Source: a virus. From it: DNA of 28,146 nucleotides. The position numbers were made by a program, and so were the translations under genes. Every line of letters starts with the position of its first letter. Within the stretch, counting starts at the first letter, position 1. Below the pieces are notes generated by a model. It was given only the letters and a program-made list of their open reading frames with translations. It ran no database searches and was not told where the DNA came from. Positions 13,662 through 20,859 of this stretch are shown here, piece by piece. The stretch lies in the IMG/VR virus record IMGVR_UViG_3300048597_000175, positions 1 to 28,146 of that record; one strand, 5' to 3'.

Positions 13662-14236
13662 CCGAGTTGCTGATCGGCTGCGGGCACGACCGCACAAAGA
13701 AGCTCGCGCTGCCCGGCCGCACCGAATGGCGCGACCTGGTGACGCTGGACATGAACCCCGCGGCTGGCGCGGACGTGACCTGGGACCTGGCCGACCTGCC
13801 GCTGCCCTTCGCGACGGATTCGGTGGCGGAGATCCACGCCTATGAGGTGCTGGAGCACACCCGGCAGCAGGGCGACTGGCGCGGCTTCTTCGCCGAGTTC
13901 CAGGAGTTCTGGCGCATCCTGAAGCCCGGCGGCACGCTGCACGCCACCTGCCCGGCCTGGCACGGCCCGTGGGCCTGGGGCGATCCCGGCCACACGCGGG
14001 TCATCCAGCCCGAAAGCCTCACCTTCCTGCATCAGCCGGCCTACACCGCCGAATGCGTGCCGGGCGGTTCGCCGCGCACCGACTACCGGCCCTGGTACAC
14101 GGGCGACTTCGACATCGCCTGGATGAACATCCAGCCGGGCGGACAGCTTCCCGCGCAGGGCTTTGCCTTCATCCTGCGCGCGGTGAAGCCCAGCCGCATC
14201 ACGCCGCCCGCCCCGAGGCCGGAGCCCACGCCATGA
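13658..14236 (+). CDS. Class I SAM-dependent methyltransferase
   Basis: This 192-residue protein begins in an ATGA overlap with the glycosyltransferase. A compact motif I (LLIGCGHDRTKK) at residues 4-15 is followed by TLDMNPAA with Asp31 for the SAM ribose, DLADLPLPFATDSVAEIHAY, EVLEH at 63-67 and RILKPGGTLHATCP at 86-99. The order is that of the Rossmann-like methyltransferases acting on small molecules or sugars. No DNA-methylase catalytic motif such as DPPY or PC is present, so DNA methylation is unlikely. It probably acts with its neighbour, for example by capping a glycan, but the substrate is unknown. Its end overlaps the next gene by ATGA. Confidence 0.85.
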   Translation: MTELLIGCGHDRTKKLALPGRTEWRDLVTLDMNPAAGADVTWDLADLPLPFATDSVAEIHAYEVLEHTRQQGDWRGFFAEFQEFWRILKPGGTLHATCPAWHGPWAWGDPGHTRVIQPESLTFLHQPAYTAECVPGGSPRTDYRPWYTGDFDIAWMNIQPGGQLPAQGFAFILRAVKPSRITPPAPRPEPTP

Positions 14237-14538
14237 GCGACACCGCCTTCGCCGCGGCCGACGCCATCGTGTTCCGCACCTTTGGCGTGGCCGCCATCTA
14301 CAAGGCCGCCGGGACAGGGTCGGACACCGCCGTCACCGTCATCCGCGAACGGCCCACGGCCGATGCCTCCGCCTTCGGGGTGCAACTGCGCGCCGGCACG
14401 CAGATGGTGCATGTGCGCAAGGCCGACATCGCCGCGCCCGCCAAGGGCGACACCTTCACCATCGGCGCCGAGGTCTTGACCGTGCAGGCCGCCCCCACGC
14501 TCGACGGCCAGGCCACCCGCTGGATGCTGGAGTGCTGA
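14233..14538 (+). CDS. Head-tail joining protein (gpFII-like)
   Basis: The start at 14233 overlaps the methyltransferase stop as ATGA, giving 101 residues. The C-terminal half, AKGDTFTIGAEVLTVQAAPT then LDGQATRWMLEC, has the strand pattern of small head-tail connector proteins related to lambda gpFII, which bridge the neck and the tail. The N-terminal half is Ala-rich. It is followed one base later by a tail-terminator-like gene, the usual order FII then U. Identification rests on size, position and the C-terminal pattern. Confidence 0.7.
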   Translation: MSDTAFAAADAIVFRTFGVAAIYKAAGTGSDTAVTVIRERPTADASAFGVQLRAGTQMVHVRKADIAAPAKGDTFTIGAEVLTVQAAPTLDGQATRWMLEC

Positions 14539-14539
14539 C

Positions 14540-14956
14540 ATGGCGACTGCCATCGAAACGGCGCTGGCGGCGCTGGCTTCCGCGCTGGACGCCGCGACAT
14601 CGGCGCCGGTGATCCGTAATTCCGACCGGGCGGAGGACGTGCCGGCCGCGGGCCTGGTCGTGCTGCGGGATGGCGAACAGGTGGATGCCGAGGAAACCTT
14701 CTCCCCGCTCCGCTACCATGTGAACCACCAGGCCGAGGTCATCGTCATCGCGCCGGACGAAACCGACCGCGACGCGCTGCTCGAGGCGCTGTCGGACGCG
14801 CTGGTTGCCAACCGCACCCTGTCGGGCGCGGTGGAATGGCTGGAGGTGCTGCCGGTGTCGCTCGACCTCGGCGACTATGAGGGCGCGGAGGCCGCGCGCG
14901 GCGCGCGCATGCCGGTGCTCCTGCACTACACCACCCTGGGCGGCCCGGTGGGCTGA
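14540..14956 (+). CDS. Tail terminator / minor tail protein U-like
   Basis: This 138-residue product has helix AIETALAALASALDAATSAP followed by strands AAGLVVLRDGEQVDAEETFS and YHVNHQAEVIVIAPDETDRD, then a helix DALLEALSDALVANRTL and a final strand MPVLLHYTTLGG. The alpha-beta layout and length agree with tail-terminator proteins, which cap the finished tail tube and dock it to the head. Its position between joining protein and DUF6441 gene supports this. Sequence similarity to lambda U is not visible by eye. Confidence 0.7.
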   Translation: MATAIETALAALASALDAATSAPVIRNSDRAEDVPAAGLVVLRDGEQVDAEETFSPLRYHVNHQAEVIVIAPDETDRDALLEALSDALVANRTLSGAVEWLEVLPVSLDLGDYEGAEAARGARMPVLLHYTTLGGPVG

Positions 14957-14958
14957 CC

Positions 14959-15573
14959 ATGCGCCTGCGCATGGGCATGACCTTCCCCGACCTGGTCGGG
15001 CTGTTCCGCGACCAGGTCGCGAAGGACTTCACCGCCGTGGTCTCGCGCGAGACGCGGGCGCTGGAGAAAGCCTTCGAGGCCGCGACGGCGGCGGCGGGGC
15101 TGGGCCAGGGCATGGCGCGGTCGTGGCAGTCCCGCGTGTATCCCGGCCGGCCATCCCTGGCGCCGGCGGGGCAGATATGGTCCCGCGCCCCCAAGGCGCT
15201 GCGGGCCTTCGCCGAGGGCGCCACCATCACGGCGCGTGGCGGGCGCTTCCTGGCCATCCCGTCGCGTGAGGTTCGCGCCATGCGCAACGGCCGCAACCAG
15301 CCTGCGCCGACGCCGGCGGATGTCGAGCGGCGCCTCGGCGTCAAGCTGGTGGTGGTGGCCAAGGGCGGGCGGCGGTTCCTCGTGGCGCGGTCGCGCGACA
15401 AGGCCCGCCGGCGCACCGGCCCGCGGCGGCTGTTCGTGGCCTTCTTCCTGGTGCCGCGGGCCGTCATCAAGAAACGGCTGGACCTGCCGCCCATGGCCGC
15501 GGCGGCGCAGGCCCGCATCCGCATCGGCCTGGCCGAGTCCATCAACAAGGCCGAGCAATCGCTGCGGCGGTGA
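14959..15573 (+). CDS. DUF6441 family tail-completion-like protein
   Basis: The 204 residues run from MRLRMGMTFPDLVGLFRDQV through GLGQGMARSWQSRVYPGRPS and APAGQIWSRAPKALRAFAEG to ARGGRFLAIPSREVRA and RLFVAFFLVPRAVIKKRLDL. This is the layout I associate with DUF6441 proteins of alphaproteobacterial prophages: a basic N-terminal helix region, a conserved 'W-S-KAP' segment, 'LAIP' and a 'P-x-x-x-x-KRLDL' end. Placed before the tail tube gene, it fills the slot of lambda Z or neck-type proteins. The strong positive charge suggests contact with DNA or the tape measure; this is inferred. Confidence 0.75.
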   Translation: MRLRMGMTFPDLVGLFRDQVAKDFTAVVSRETRALEKAFEAATAAAGLGQGMARSWQSRVYPGRPSLAPAGQIWSRAPKALRAFAEGATITARGGRFLAIPSREVRAMRNGRNQPAPTPADVERRLGVKLVVVAKGGRRFLVARSRDKARRRTGPRRLFVAFFLVPRAVIKKRLDLPPMAAAAQARIRIGLAESINKAEQSLRR

Positions 15574-15591
15574 TCGAAGGAGAAGCACGAC

Positions 15592-16548
15592 ATGGCGACC
15601 GCGCGCGGTGCGAACACTCGCCTGCTGGCGAAGGAGGAATCGGCCTATGGCACGAACCCCGGCGGGTCCGACTGGGTCCAGTACCCGTTCAACCCGCCGC
15701 TGACCTTCGGCGCCACGCAGGACCTGACGCAGTCGCCGACCATCGGCATCAGCACCAACCGCGACCCGGGCGAGCCCTTCCGGGAGAACGTGACGGTGCC
15801 CCTGTCGGCCGGCCTGCCGATCGACCTCACGCATATCGGCTTCTGGCTGCACAAGCTGTTCGGGGATGCCACCACGACGGGCAGCTCGAACTACACGCAC
15901 GTCTTCAAGTCCGGCACCTTCACTGCGCTGCCGTCCGTCAGCCTCGAGGTCGGGCTGCTGGATCTGCCGCGGTACTTCCTGTACACCGGCGTGAAGGCGA
16001 ACAGCCTGTCGATCACCGCCGCGCCGGGCGGCAAGCCCTCGGCCAGCATCGGCATGATCGCGCAGGACGAAGCCGAGAGCGGCACCAGCGTCGATTCCTC
16101 GCCGACCGTCGCGTCTTCCCTGGTGACCTTCAACAACTACCAGGCGACGCTGTCGCGCGAGGCCACGGCGCTGTCCTACGTGACCGGCTTCGCGCTGAAC
16201 TTCGCGAACAACATCGAGGGCATCCGCGACATCGGGTCGGGCCAGAACATCCGCGAGGCGCTGGAAAGCGACACCAGCATCAGCGGCACCCTGACCGAGC
16301 GCCTGGCCGCCACCACGCTGCTGGCCGACGCGGTGGCCGCCACCTACAAGTCCTTCACCATCCTGTGGGAGATCGGCGCCACGCAGTCGCTGCAGATCGA
16401 CCTGCCCCGGGTGCACCTGCAGCGCGTGCAGAAGACCATCCAGGGCAAGGCCGGCATCGAGATCGGCTGGGCCTGGCAGGCGGAATACGACAGCAGCGCG
16501 GGCGCCGCGCTGGTGGTCACGCTGAAGAACCAGACGGCGAGCTACTGA
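15592..16548 (+). CDS. Major tail tube protein
   Basis: The 318-residue protein follows AAGGAG ten bases upstream of ATG 15592. It starts ATARGANTRLLAKEESAYGT, a hallmark of tube proteins of the Phage_tube_2 type, and continues with beta strands throughout (GVKANSLSITAAPGGKPSAS, then LQIDLPRVHLQRVQKTIQGK). Hexameric rings of this protein stack to form the tail tube. Its position before the tail chaperone pair and tape measure is standard for siphoviruses. No extra C-terminal Ig-like domain is present. The stop overlaps the next start as TGATG. Confidence 0.9.
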   Translation: MATARGANTRLLAKEESAYGTNPGGSDWVQYPFNPPLTFGATQDLTQSPTIGISTNRDPGEPFRENVTVPLSAGLPIDLTHIGFWLHKLFGDATTTGSSNYTHVFKSGTFTALPSVSLEVGLLDLPRYFLYTGVKANSLSITAAPGGKPSASIGMIAQDEAESGTSVDSSPTVASSLVTFNNYQATLSREATALSYVTGFALNFANNIEGIRDIGSGQNIREALESDTSISGTLTERLAATTLLADAVAATYKSFTILWEIGATQSLQIDLPRVHLQRVQKTIQGKAGIEIGWAWQAEYDSSAGAALVVTLKNQTASY

Positions 16549-16940
16549 TGCTGCGCCTGGACATTCCGGCCGAGCCCTTCTGGATCGACGCGCCCTATGG
16601 CGTGCGGCTGCATGTGCGCCCGCTGACCACGGCGCTGAACCACGCCGCCATGGCGCGCGCGGCGCGCCGGCTGCGCGCGCTGCGGGAGGTCTCGCCGGAG
16701 GACCCGCGCCTGACTGACCCGGACGTGGCGGCCGGCGCGCTGCGCGAGGAAGCGACGGTGGCGCTGGGCGAGATCCTGATCCTCGCCTGGGAAGGGGTCG
16801 GCGCGGCCGAGGGCGACGCGGCAGCGCCGGTGACGCCCGAGAACATCCGCAAGCTGCTGGCGGTGCCCGAGATCGAACAGGCCTTCGACCGGGGGCTGGT
16901 CGCGCCGCTGGCGCGTGTCACCGCCGAGGGAAACGCCTGA
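16548..16940 (+). CDS. Tail assembly chaperone (gpG-like)
   Basis: The frame is open far upstream, but the ATG at 16548 is chosen because it couples to the tail tube stop (TGATG). The 130-residue product is mainly helical (LNHAAMARAARRLRALREVS, ALREEATVALGEILILAWEG, PENIRKLLAVPEIEQAFDRG). It fits the gpG chaperone that, with its frameshifted longer form, coats the tape measure during tail assembly. The last codons Ala-Glu-Gly-Asn-Ala lie on a GGGAAAC heptamer that would divert part of the ribosomes to the -1 frame. Confidence 0.85.
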   Translation: MLRLDIPAEPFWIDAPYGVRLHVRPLTTALNHAAMARAARRLRALREVSPEDPRLTDPDVAAGALREEATVALGEILILAWEGVGAAEGDAAAPVTPENIRKLLAVPEIEQAFDRGLVAPLARVTAEGNA

Positions 16941-16974
16941 GGGCCCTTGCCGAGCACCACTTCGGCGGGGGCCC
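16928..16974 (+). promoter_or_regulatory. Programmed -1 ribosomal frameshift signal
   Basis: The slippery heptamer G GGA AAC spans 16928-16934 in the zero frame of the chaperone gene, four codons from its stop. A 6-base spacer (GCCTGA) is followed by a stem: 16941-16953 (GGGCCCTTGCCGA) pairs with 16962-16974 (TCGGCGGGGGCCC) as 13 bp including two G-U pairs, with loop GCACCACT. A shift to -1 continues as Arg-Leu-Arg into the downstream open frame to 17266. The heptamer, spacer length and stem fit the rules known for -1 frameshift sites, and lambda G-T uses GGGAAAG. Confidence 0.9.
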
Positions 16975-17266
16975 GGAATACTGCGCGGGCTGCGGCCACC
17001 TGGCCGGCAAGGCCTGTGACGAATGCCCGTACACGACCGAGCAGCCGCACACCGCCGATGGCGTGGCGGCCTGGCAGGCGGGCAGCCGGTGCCTGGCGGT
17101 GGCGCTGGGCTATGGCGCGGCGGATGTGCGGATGGACTGGTCGGCGGCCTTCCAGGTGGCGGTGGCCGAGGGGTGCGACCCGCGCGTGGCGGGCGAGCTG
17201 TTGCGCGCGGTGGCGGATGGCATGGCCGCGGGCCGCGCCAGGATGAAGGAAGGGCAGGGCGCATGA
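16934..17266 (+). CDS. Tail assembly chaperone frameshift extension (gpGT-like T part)
   Basis: Read in the -1 frame from 16934, this gives about 110 residues beginning RLRALAEHHFGGGPEYCAGC and ending GRARMKEGQGA, stop at 17266. There is no ATG at its start; the first, at 17063, would remove the N-terminal third. It should therefore be made as a fusion with the preceding protein. It carries CAGC and CDEC within 14 residues (YCAGCGHLAGKACDECPY), a likely zinc-binding knuckle, and then a helical part. In lambda the T extension recruits the tail tube or tape measure. The tape measure start overlaps the stop as ATGA. Confidence 0.82.
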   Translation, partial: RLRALAEHHFGGGPEYCAGCGHLAGKACDECPYTTEQPHTADGVAAWQAGSRCLAVALGYGAADVRMDWSAAFQVAVAEGCDPRVAGELLRAVADGMAAGRARMKEGQGA

Positions 17267-18972
17267 GCGGCAGCAGGGGCGGGTCGTCGAACTTCGGCGT
17301 GCGGCTGTCGGTGGACGGCGCCGAGGCGGTCGAGGCCAGCCTGCGCCGCGTGCAGACCACGGCCGCGCAGGTGGGCCAGGAAGTCTCCCGCGCCGGCGAC
17401 AGCACGGGCCGCGCCCTGGCGGTGATCGAGCGTGGCACGCAGGCGGCGTCAACGGGTCTCACGAAGCTGGGGGGCGACTTCGCCGCGCTGGCGCCGGTGG
17501 TGGACACGGCTGGCGGGGCGATCGGCCGGCTGGTGACGGCGCTGGGCGCTGGGACCGGGCTGCTGGGCGTGGTCGGGGCGGTCAGTGCCGTCGTGGGTGC
17601 CGCGGTCGCCGTCTACCAGAACTGGGATTCCGTGACCCGCGCGGTGGCCGGCAGCATGGACGTGCTGACCGGGCGGGTGCGGGCCGTGCGCGCCGAGCTC
17701 CAATCGACCTATGACCTTCTGAACCAGCTGAATGGGATCGTGCCGCAGGCGGCCAGCACTTCGGCGCGAGGCGCGATCGAGCAGATCGACGGCCGCGCCA
17801 ATCCCATCCGTGAGCGCATCGCTGAAAACGAACGGCGCCTTGCAGCGGCGCGGGCCGGTGGCGGCGCCGCGGCGATCGTCAACCGGGGCGGCGCTTCCGG
17901 GCTGGTGCCAACGGACGACTTCGCGCGAGACCTCGATCGCCGGGTGATCGAGCGCCAGCAGCGCCAGCAGGCTGATCGCGCCGCTGAAATCGAGCGTGAG
18001 CTCAGTGCCGACCGGGCGGCGCTGGCCGACCTTGAGCGTGCCCGCGTGCGCCAGCAGGGCATCATTGTCGCCGCAGAGGAAAATGTCGGGTCGGTCACCC
18101 GCCCGCCGCCGGAGGACACGCCGGCGGCGCGGACTGCGCGAGGCGGCGGTGGTGGCGGCGCAGCGCGGCCCGTGCGCGATGACCTCGGCGGCCGGCGCGA
18201 CGCCTTCCTGACGCAGAACGACCCCTTCGAACGCTACGCCGCGACCCTGTCGCGCATCGGCCAGCTGCAGGCCGACCTCGCCGCGGCCGGGCAATCCCCG
18301 CTGCCCGACGAAGCCGTGGTGCGCGCCACCGAACAGGCGATGCAGGACTATGAGCGCGCGCTGTCCGGCGCCGGCGCCAGCACGCGGGACCTGGCCGACG
18401 GCACCAAGGAATGGGAACGCGCCAGCCAGGGCGCGGCCAAGGCGCTGACCGGCGCCTTCGAAGACCTGGTGTTCGAGGGGCAGTCCTTCGATGACGTGCT
18501 GAAGAACCTCGAGCGGTCGCTGCTGCGCATCGGCAACCAGGTGCTGCTGCAGCCGCTGATCCAAAGCGGCTTCTCGGCGCTGTTTGGCGGCGGTGGCGGC
18601 AACCTGAACAACGGCGGCACCAGCGGAATCGGCGGGCTGATCGGCCAGGGCGTGGGCTTCCTGTCCAGCCTGGTGGCGCACGACGGCGCGCTGGTGGGCG
18701 CTGGCGGCGGGCACCACCGCATGGTGCCGGCCTCCTTGTTCGCCGGTGCGCCGCGCTTCCATGGCGGCGGCATCATCGGCCCGAACGAAGTCCCGGCCAT
18801 CCTCGAGCGCGGGGAGCGCGTGCTCAGCCGCGCCCAGGCTGCCGCCTACAGCCGCGGCGGCGGCGTGACCGTGAACATCAGCACGCCCGATGCCGGGTCC
18901 TTCCGCAATTCGCAGGGGCAGATCATGTCGACCATGGCCGCCGCGCTGGCACGTTCGGGCCGGAACCGCTGA
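17263..18972 (+). CDS. Tail tape measure protein (lambda-type C-terminus)
   Basis: ATG 17263, coupled by ATGA, gives 569 residues. Residues about 86-122 form a long hydrophobic segment (LVTALGAGTGLLGVVGAVSA, then VVGAAVAVYQNW). About 140-290 is a charged coiled coil (RRVIERQQRQQADRAAEIER). The C-terminus has AFEDLVFEGQSFDDVLKNLE, NQVLLQPLIQSGFSALFGGG and FHGGGIIGPNEVPAILERGE, the signature of lambda-type tape measure C-termini. The tape measure sets tail length and passes to the tail tip. At roughly 1.5 angstrom per residue it would suit a tail of about 85 nm, short for a siphovirus. An alternative start is not evident. Confidence 0.93.
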   Translation: MSGSRGGSSNFGVRLSVDGAEAVEASLRRVQTTAAQVGQEVSRAGDSTGRALAVIERGTQAASTGLTKLGGDFAALAPVVDTAGGAIGRLVTALGAGTGLLGVVGAVSAVVGAAVAVYQNWDSVTRAVAGSMDVLTGRVRAVRAELQSTYDLLNQLNGIVPQAASTSARGAIEQIDGRANPIRERIAENERRLAAARAGGGAAAIVNRGGASGLVPTDDFARDLDRRVIERQQRQQADRAAEIERELSADRAALADLERARVRQQGIIVAAEENVGSVTRPPPEDTPAARTARGGGGGGAARPVRDDLGGRRDAFLTQNDPFERYAATLSRIGQLQADLAAAGQSPLPDEAVVRATEQAMQDYERALSGAGASTRDLADGTKEWERASQGAAKALTGAFEDLVFEGQSFDDVLKNLERSLLRIGNQVLLQPLIQSGFSALFGGGGGNLNNGGTSGIGGLIGQGVGFLSSLVAHDGALVGAGGGHHRMVPASLFAGAPRFHGGGIIGPNEVPAILERGERVLSRAQAAAYSRGGGVTVNISTPDAGSFRNSQGQIMSTMAAALARSGRNR

Positions 18973-18974
18973 CC

Positions 18975-19595
18975 ATGGCCTTCCATGATGTCCGCTTCCC
19001 CGACGCCATCGCCCAGGGCGCGCAGATCGTGCCTGGCTTCAGCACGTCGGTCATCGGGTCCAGCGGCGGGAACGAACAGAGGCAGGGCAACTGGTCGCTG
19101 CCGCGCCGCCGGTACAACGTGGGCACCGGCCTGCGCCGGCGCACCGACACGGAAGCATTGCTGGCCTTCTTCATTGCGCGCGCCGGGCGGCTGCACGGCT
19201 TCCGCTTCAAGGACTGGTCGGATTACGAGATGCCCCGCACGGCCATCGGCACGACCGATGGTGTCGACGCGACGTGGCAGGTCTTCAAGGCCTATGTGTC
19301 CGGCCCGACCACCGCGACGCGCCCGCTGACGCGCCTGGTCAGCGGCACCGTGCAGTGCTGGGTCAACAACGTGGCGATCGTCCTGGGCGCTGGCGCGGGC
19401 GAATTCCAAGTGAACCTGTCGACCGGCGTCATCACGCTGGGCGCCACCCTGGCGGCCACCACCGGCCAGGCGATCGAGGCCGCCTGCCAATTCGATGTGC
19501 CGGCGCGCTTCGACAGCGACGAAATCGCGCTGACGCAGCGCTCGCACGAAATCGGCGAATGGCCCGATGTGCCGGTGATCGAGGTGCGGGAATGA
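18975..19595 (+). CDS. Distal tail protein, DUF2460 (GTA gp12-like)
   Basis: The 206 residues include AFHDVRFPDAIAQGAQIVPG and FSTSVIGSSGGNEQRQGNWS at the start, then RLHGFRFKDWSDYEM, and end with VPARFDSDEIALTQRSHEIG EW-type motifs. These are the conserved elements of DUF2460 (TIGR02217) proteins, which correspond to gp12 of the Rhodobacter capsulatus GTA. There the protein forms the distal-tail ring between tube and hub. The order with the next three genes is exactly the GTA order. The next gene starts inside this one by ATGA. Confidence 0.93.
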   Translation: MAFHDVRFPDAIAQGAQIVPGFSTSVIGSSGGNEQRQGNWSLPRRRYNVGTGLRRRTDTEALLAFFIARAGRLHGFRFKDWSDYEMPRTAIGTTDGVDATWQVFKAYVSGPTTATRPLTRLVSGTVQCWVNNVAIVLGAGAGEFQVNLSTGVITLGATLAATTGQAIEAACQFDVPARFDSDEIALTQRSHEIGEWPDVPVIEVRE

Positions 19596-20452
19596 AGTCC
19601 GTCTCCGCAGGCCTCGCGACGCATCTCGCCAGTGAATCCACCACCCTGGCCACGCTGTGGCGGGTGGTGCGGCGCGACGGCGCGGTCTTCACCTTCACCG
19701 ACCACAACCGTGACATCGTCTATGGTGGGGAGACCTATGTCGCCGCGCTGGGCTACCAGCGCGCGGCGATCTCGGGCGGCGCCGACCTGGCGGTGGATGA
19801 AACCGAGCTGCTGGGCCTGGTGAACAGCGGCAGCATCGTGGAATCGGACCTGCGCGCCGGCCTGTGGGATGGCGCCGAGGTCCGCATCTTCGCGGTGAAC
19901 TGGGCCGACCTGGCGCAGGGCGAACTCAAGCTGCGCCGCGGCACGCTGGGCGAAGTGGTGCTGGATGACCGCGGGCTGTTCCGCGCCGAGCTCCGCGGCT
20001 TGGCGCAGCCGCTGCAGGTGACGGTCGGGCAAATCTATCAGGCCGAATGCCGCGCGGACCTCGGCGACGCGCGCTGCCAGATCAACCTGGCCTTCGGCGC
20101 CGGCTGGACGCTGCAGCAAGGCATCCTGACCGTGACCGACAGCGTGACCCTCATCATGGATACCGGCCTGTCGAGCGTGGTCGATGGCTGGTTCGATGGC
20201 GGCGTGGCAATCTGGCAGACCGGCGACAATGCTGGCGTGGTGCGCGAGGTCATCGGGTGGGTGCAGTCCAGCCGCACCCTTTCGCTGCTGGCCCCGCCGC
20301 CCTTCGCGCCGGCGCCGGGCGACGTGCTGAACATCCAGCCGGGCTGCGACAAGCGCTGGGCCACCTGCCGGGACAAGTTCAACAACCGCTTCAACTTCCG
20401 CGGCGAGCCGCTGGTGCCCGGCGCGAACGCGCTGCTGGGAACGCCGGCATGA
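19592..20452 (+). CDS. Tail hub protein, DUF2163 (GTA gp13-like)
   Basis: ATG 19592 overlaps the preceding stop and gives 286 residues. LWRVVRRDGAVFTFTDHNRD, then YGGETYVAALGYQRAAISGG and TELLGLVNSGSIVESDLRAG, are the conserved N-terminal pattern of DUF2163 (TIGR02218). Near the end CDKRWATCRDKFNNRFNFRG is the C-terminal conserved motif. Cys153, Cys162, Cys252 and Cys259 could ligate an iron-sulfur cluster, as in the related tail-tip protein gpL of lambda. It forms the hub of the tail baseplate in the GTA. Confidence 0.93.
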   Translation: MKSVSAGLATHLASESTTLATLWRVVRRDGAVFTFTDHNRDIVYGGETYVAALGYQRAAISGGADLAVDETELLGLVNSGSIVESDLRAGLWDGAEVRIFAVNWADLAQGELKLRRGTLGEVVLDDRGLFRAELRGLAQPLQVTVGQIYQAECRADLGDARCQINLAFGAGWTLQQGILTVTDSVTLIMDTGLSSVVDGWFDGGVAIWQTGDNAGVVREVIGWVQSSRTLSLLAPPPFAPAPGDVLNIQPGCDKRWATCRDKFNNRFNFRGEPLVPGANALLGTPA

Positions 20453-20856
20453 CCGCGCTGGTGGTCGCGGCCCGCAAGTTCCTGGGCGTGCCGTGGCGGC
20501 ACCTTGGCCGCACGCGCGCGGGGGTGGACTGCATCGGTCTCGTGCTGCTGGCCGCGCGGGAGATCGGCCACGATTTGCCCGACCCTGCGCCGTATGAGCG
20601 CAAGCCGCAGGGCGCGCGCCTGGTGGCCGGGCTGGCGCGGCACGCGCGGCGCGTGGCGGATCCGCTGCCGGGCGACGTGCTGGTGTTCCGCACCGGTTTG
20701 TTCGGCGGGCATGTCGGCATCGCGACCTCCCACCGCACCTATGGCGGGGCAGGCGTGCTGCACGCCTATGCGACGCACCGGCATGTGGTCGAGCAGCCGC
20801 TGGAGGCTGAGCTGCAGCGGGAGCTGGTCGGCGCCTGGCGGCTGGCGGAGGGCTGA
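20449..20856 (+). CDS. NlpC/P60 family peptidase of the tail tip (GTA gp14-like)
   Basis: This 135-residue protein begins by ATGA coupling to the hub gene. Cys28 in VDCIGLV, His88 in GGHVGIA and a third polar residue near His105 (LHAYATH) form the NlpC/P60 catalytic triad; GDVLVFRTG precedes the His. Such peptidases cut cell-wall peptides to let the tail penetrate. Its place between hub and megatron genes, as GTA gp14 or lambda gpK, means it is carried in the virion and is not the lysis endolysin. Length is normal for the family. Confidence 0.92.
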   Translation: MTALVVAARKFLGVPWRHLGRTRAGVDCIGLVLLAAREIGHDLPDPAPYERKPQGARLVAGLARHARRVADPLPGDVLVFRTGLFGGHVGIATSHRTYGGAGVLHAYATHRHVVEQPLEAELQRELVGAWRLAEG

Positions 20857-20859
20857 CCC

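Noticed and set aside
13658-14236. Methyltransferase as a DNA adenine or cytosine methylase
   Set aside because: The DPPY/NPPY and PC catalytic motifs are absent; the protein is short and coupled to a glycosyltransferase.
17063-17266. Independent start at ATG 17063 for the second tail chaperone frame
   Set aside because: It would remove the CxxC motifs, and a complete frameshift signal explains access to the whole frame.
20449-20856. NlpC/P60 protein as the phage endolysin
   Set aside because: Placed between hub and megatron genes exactly as the GTA gp14 tail-tip peptidase, far from the membrane-protein run.
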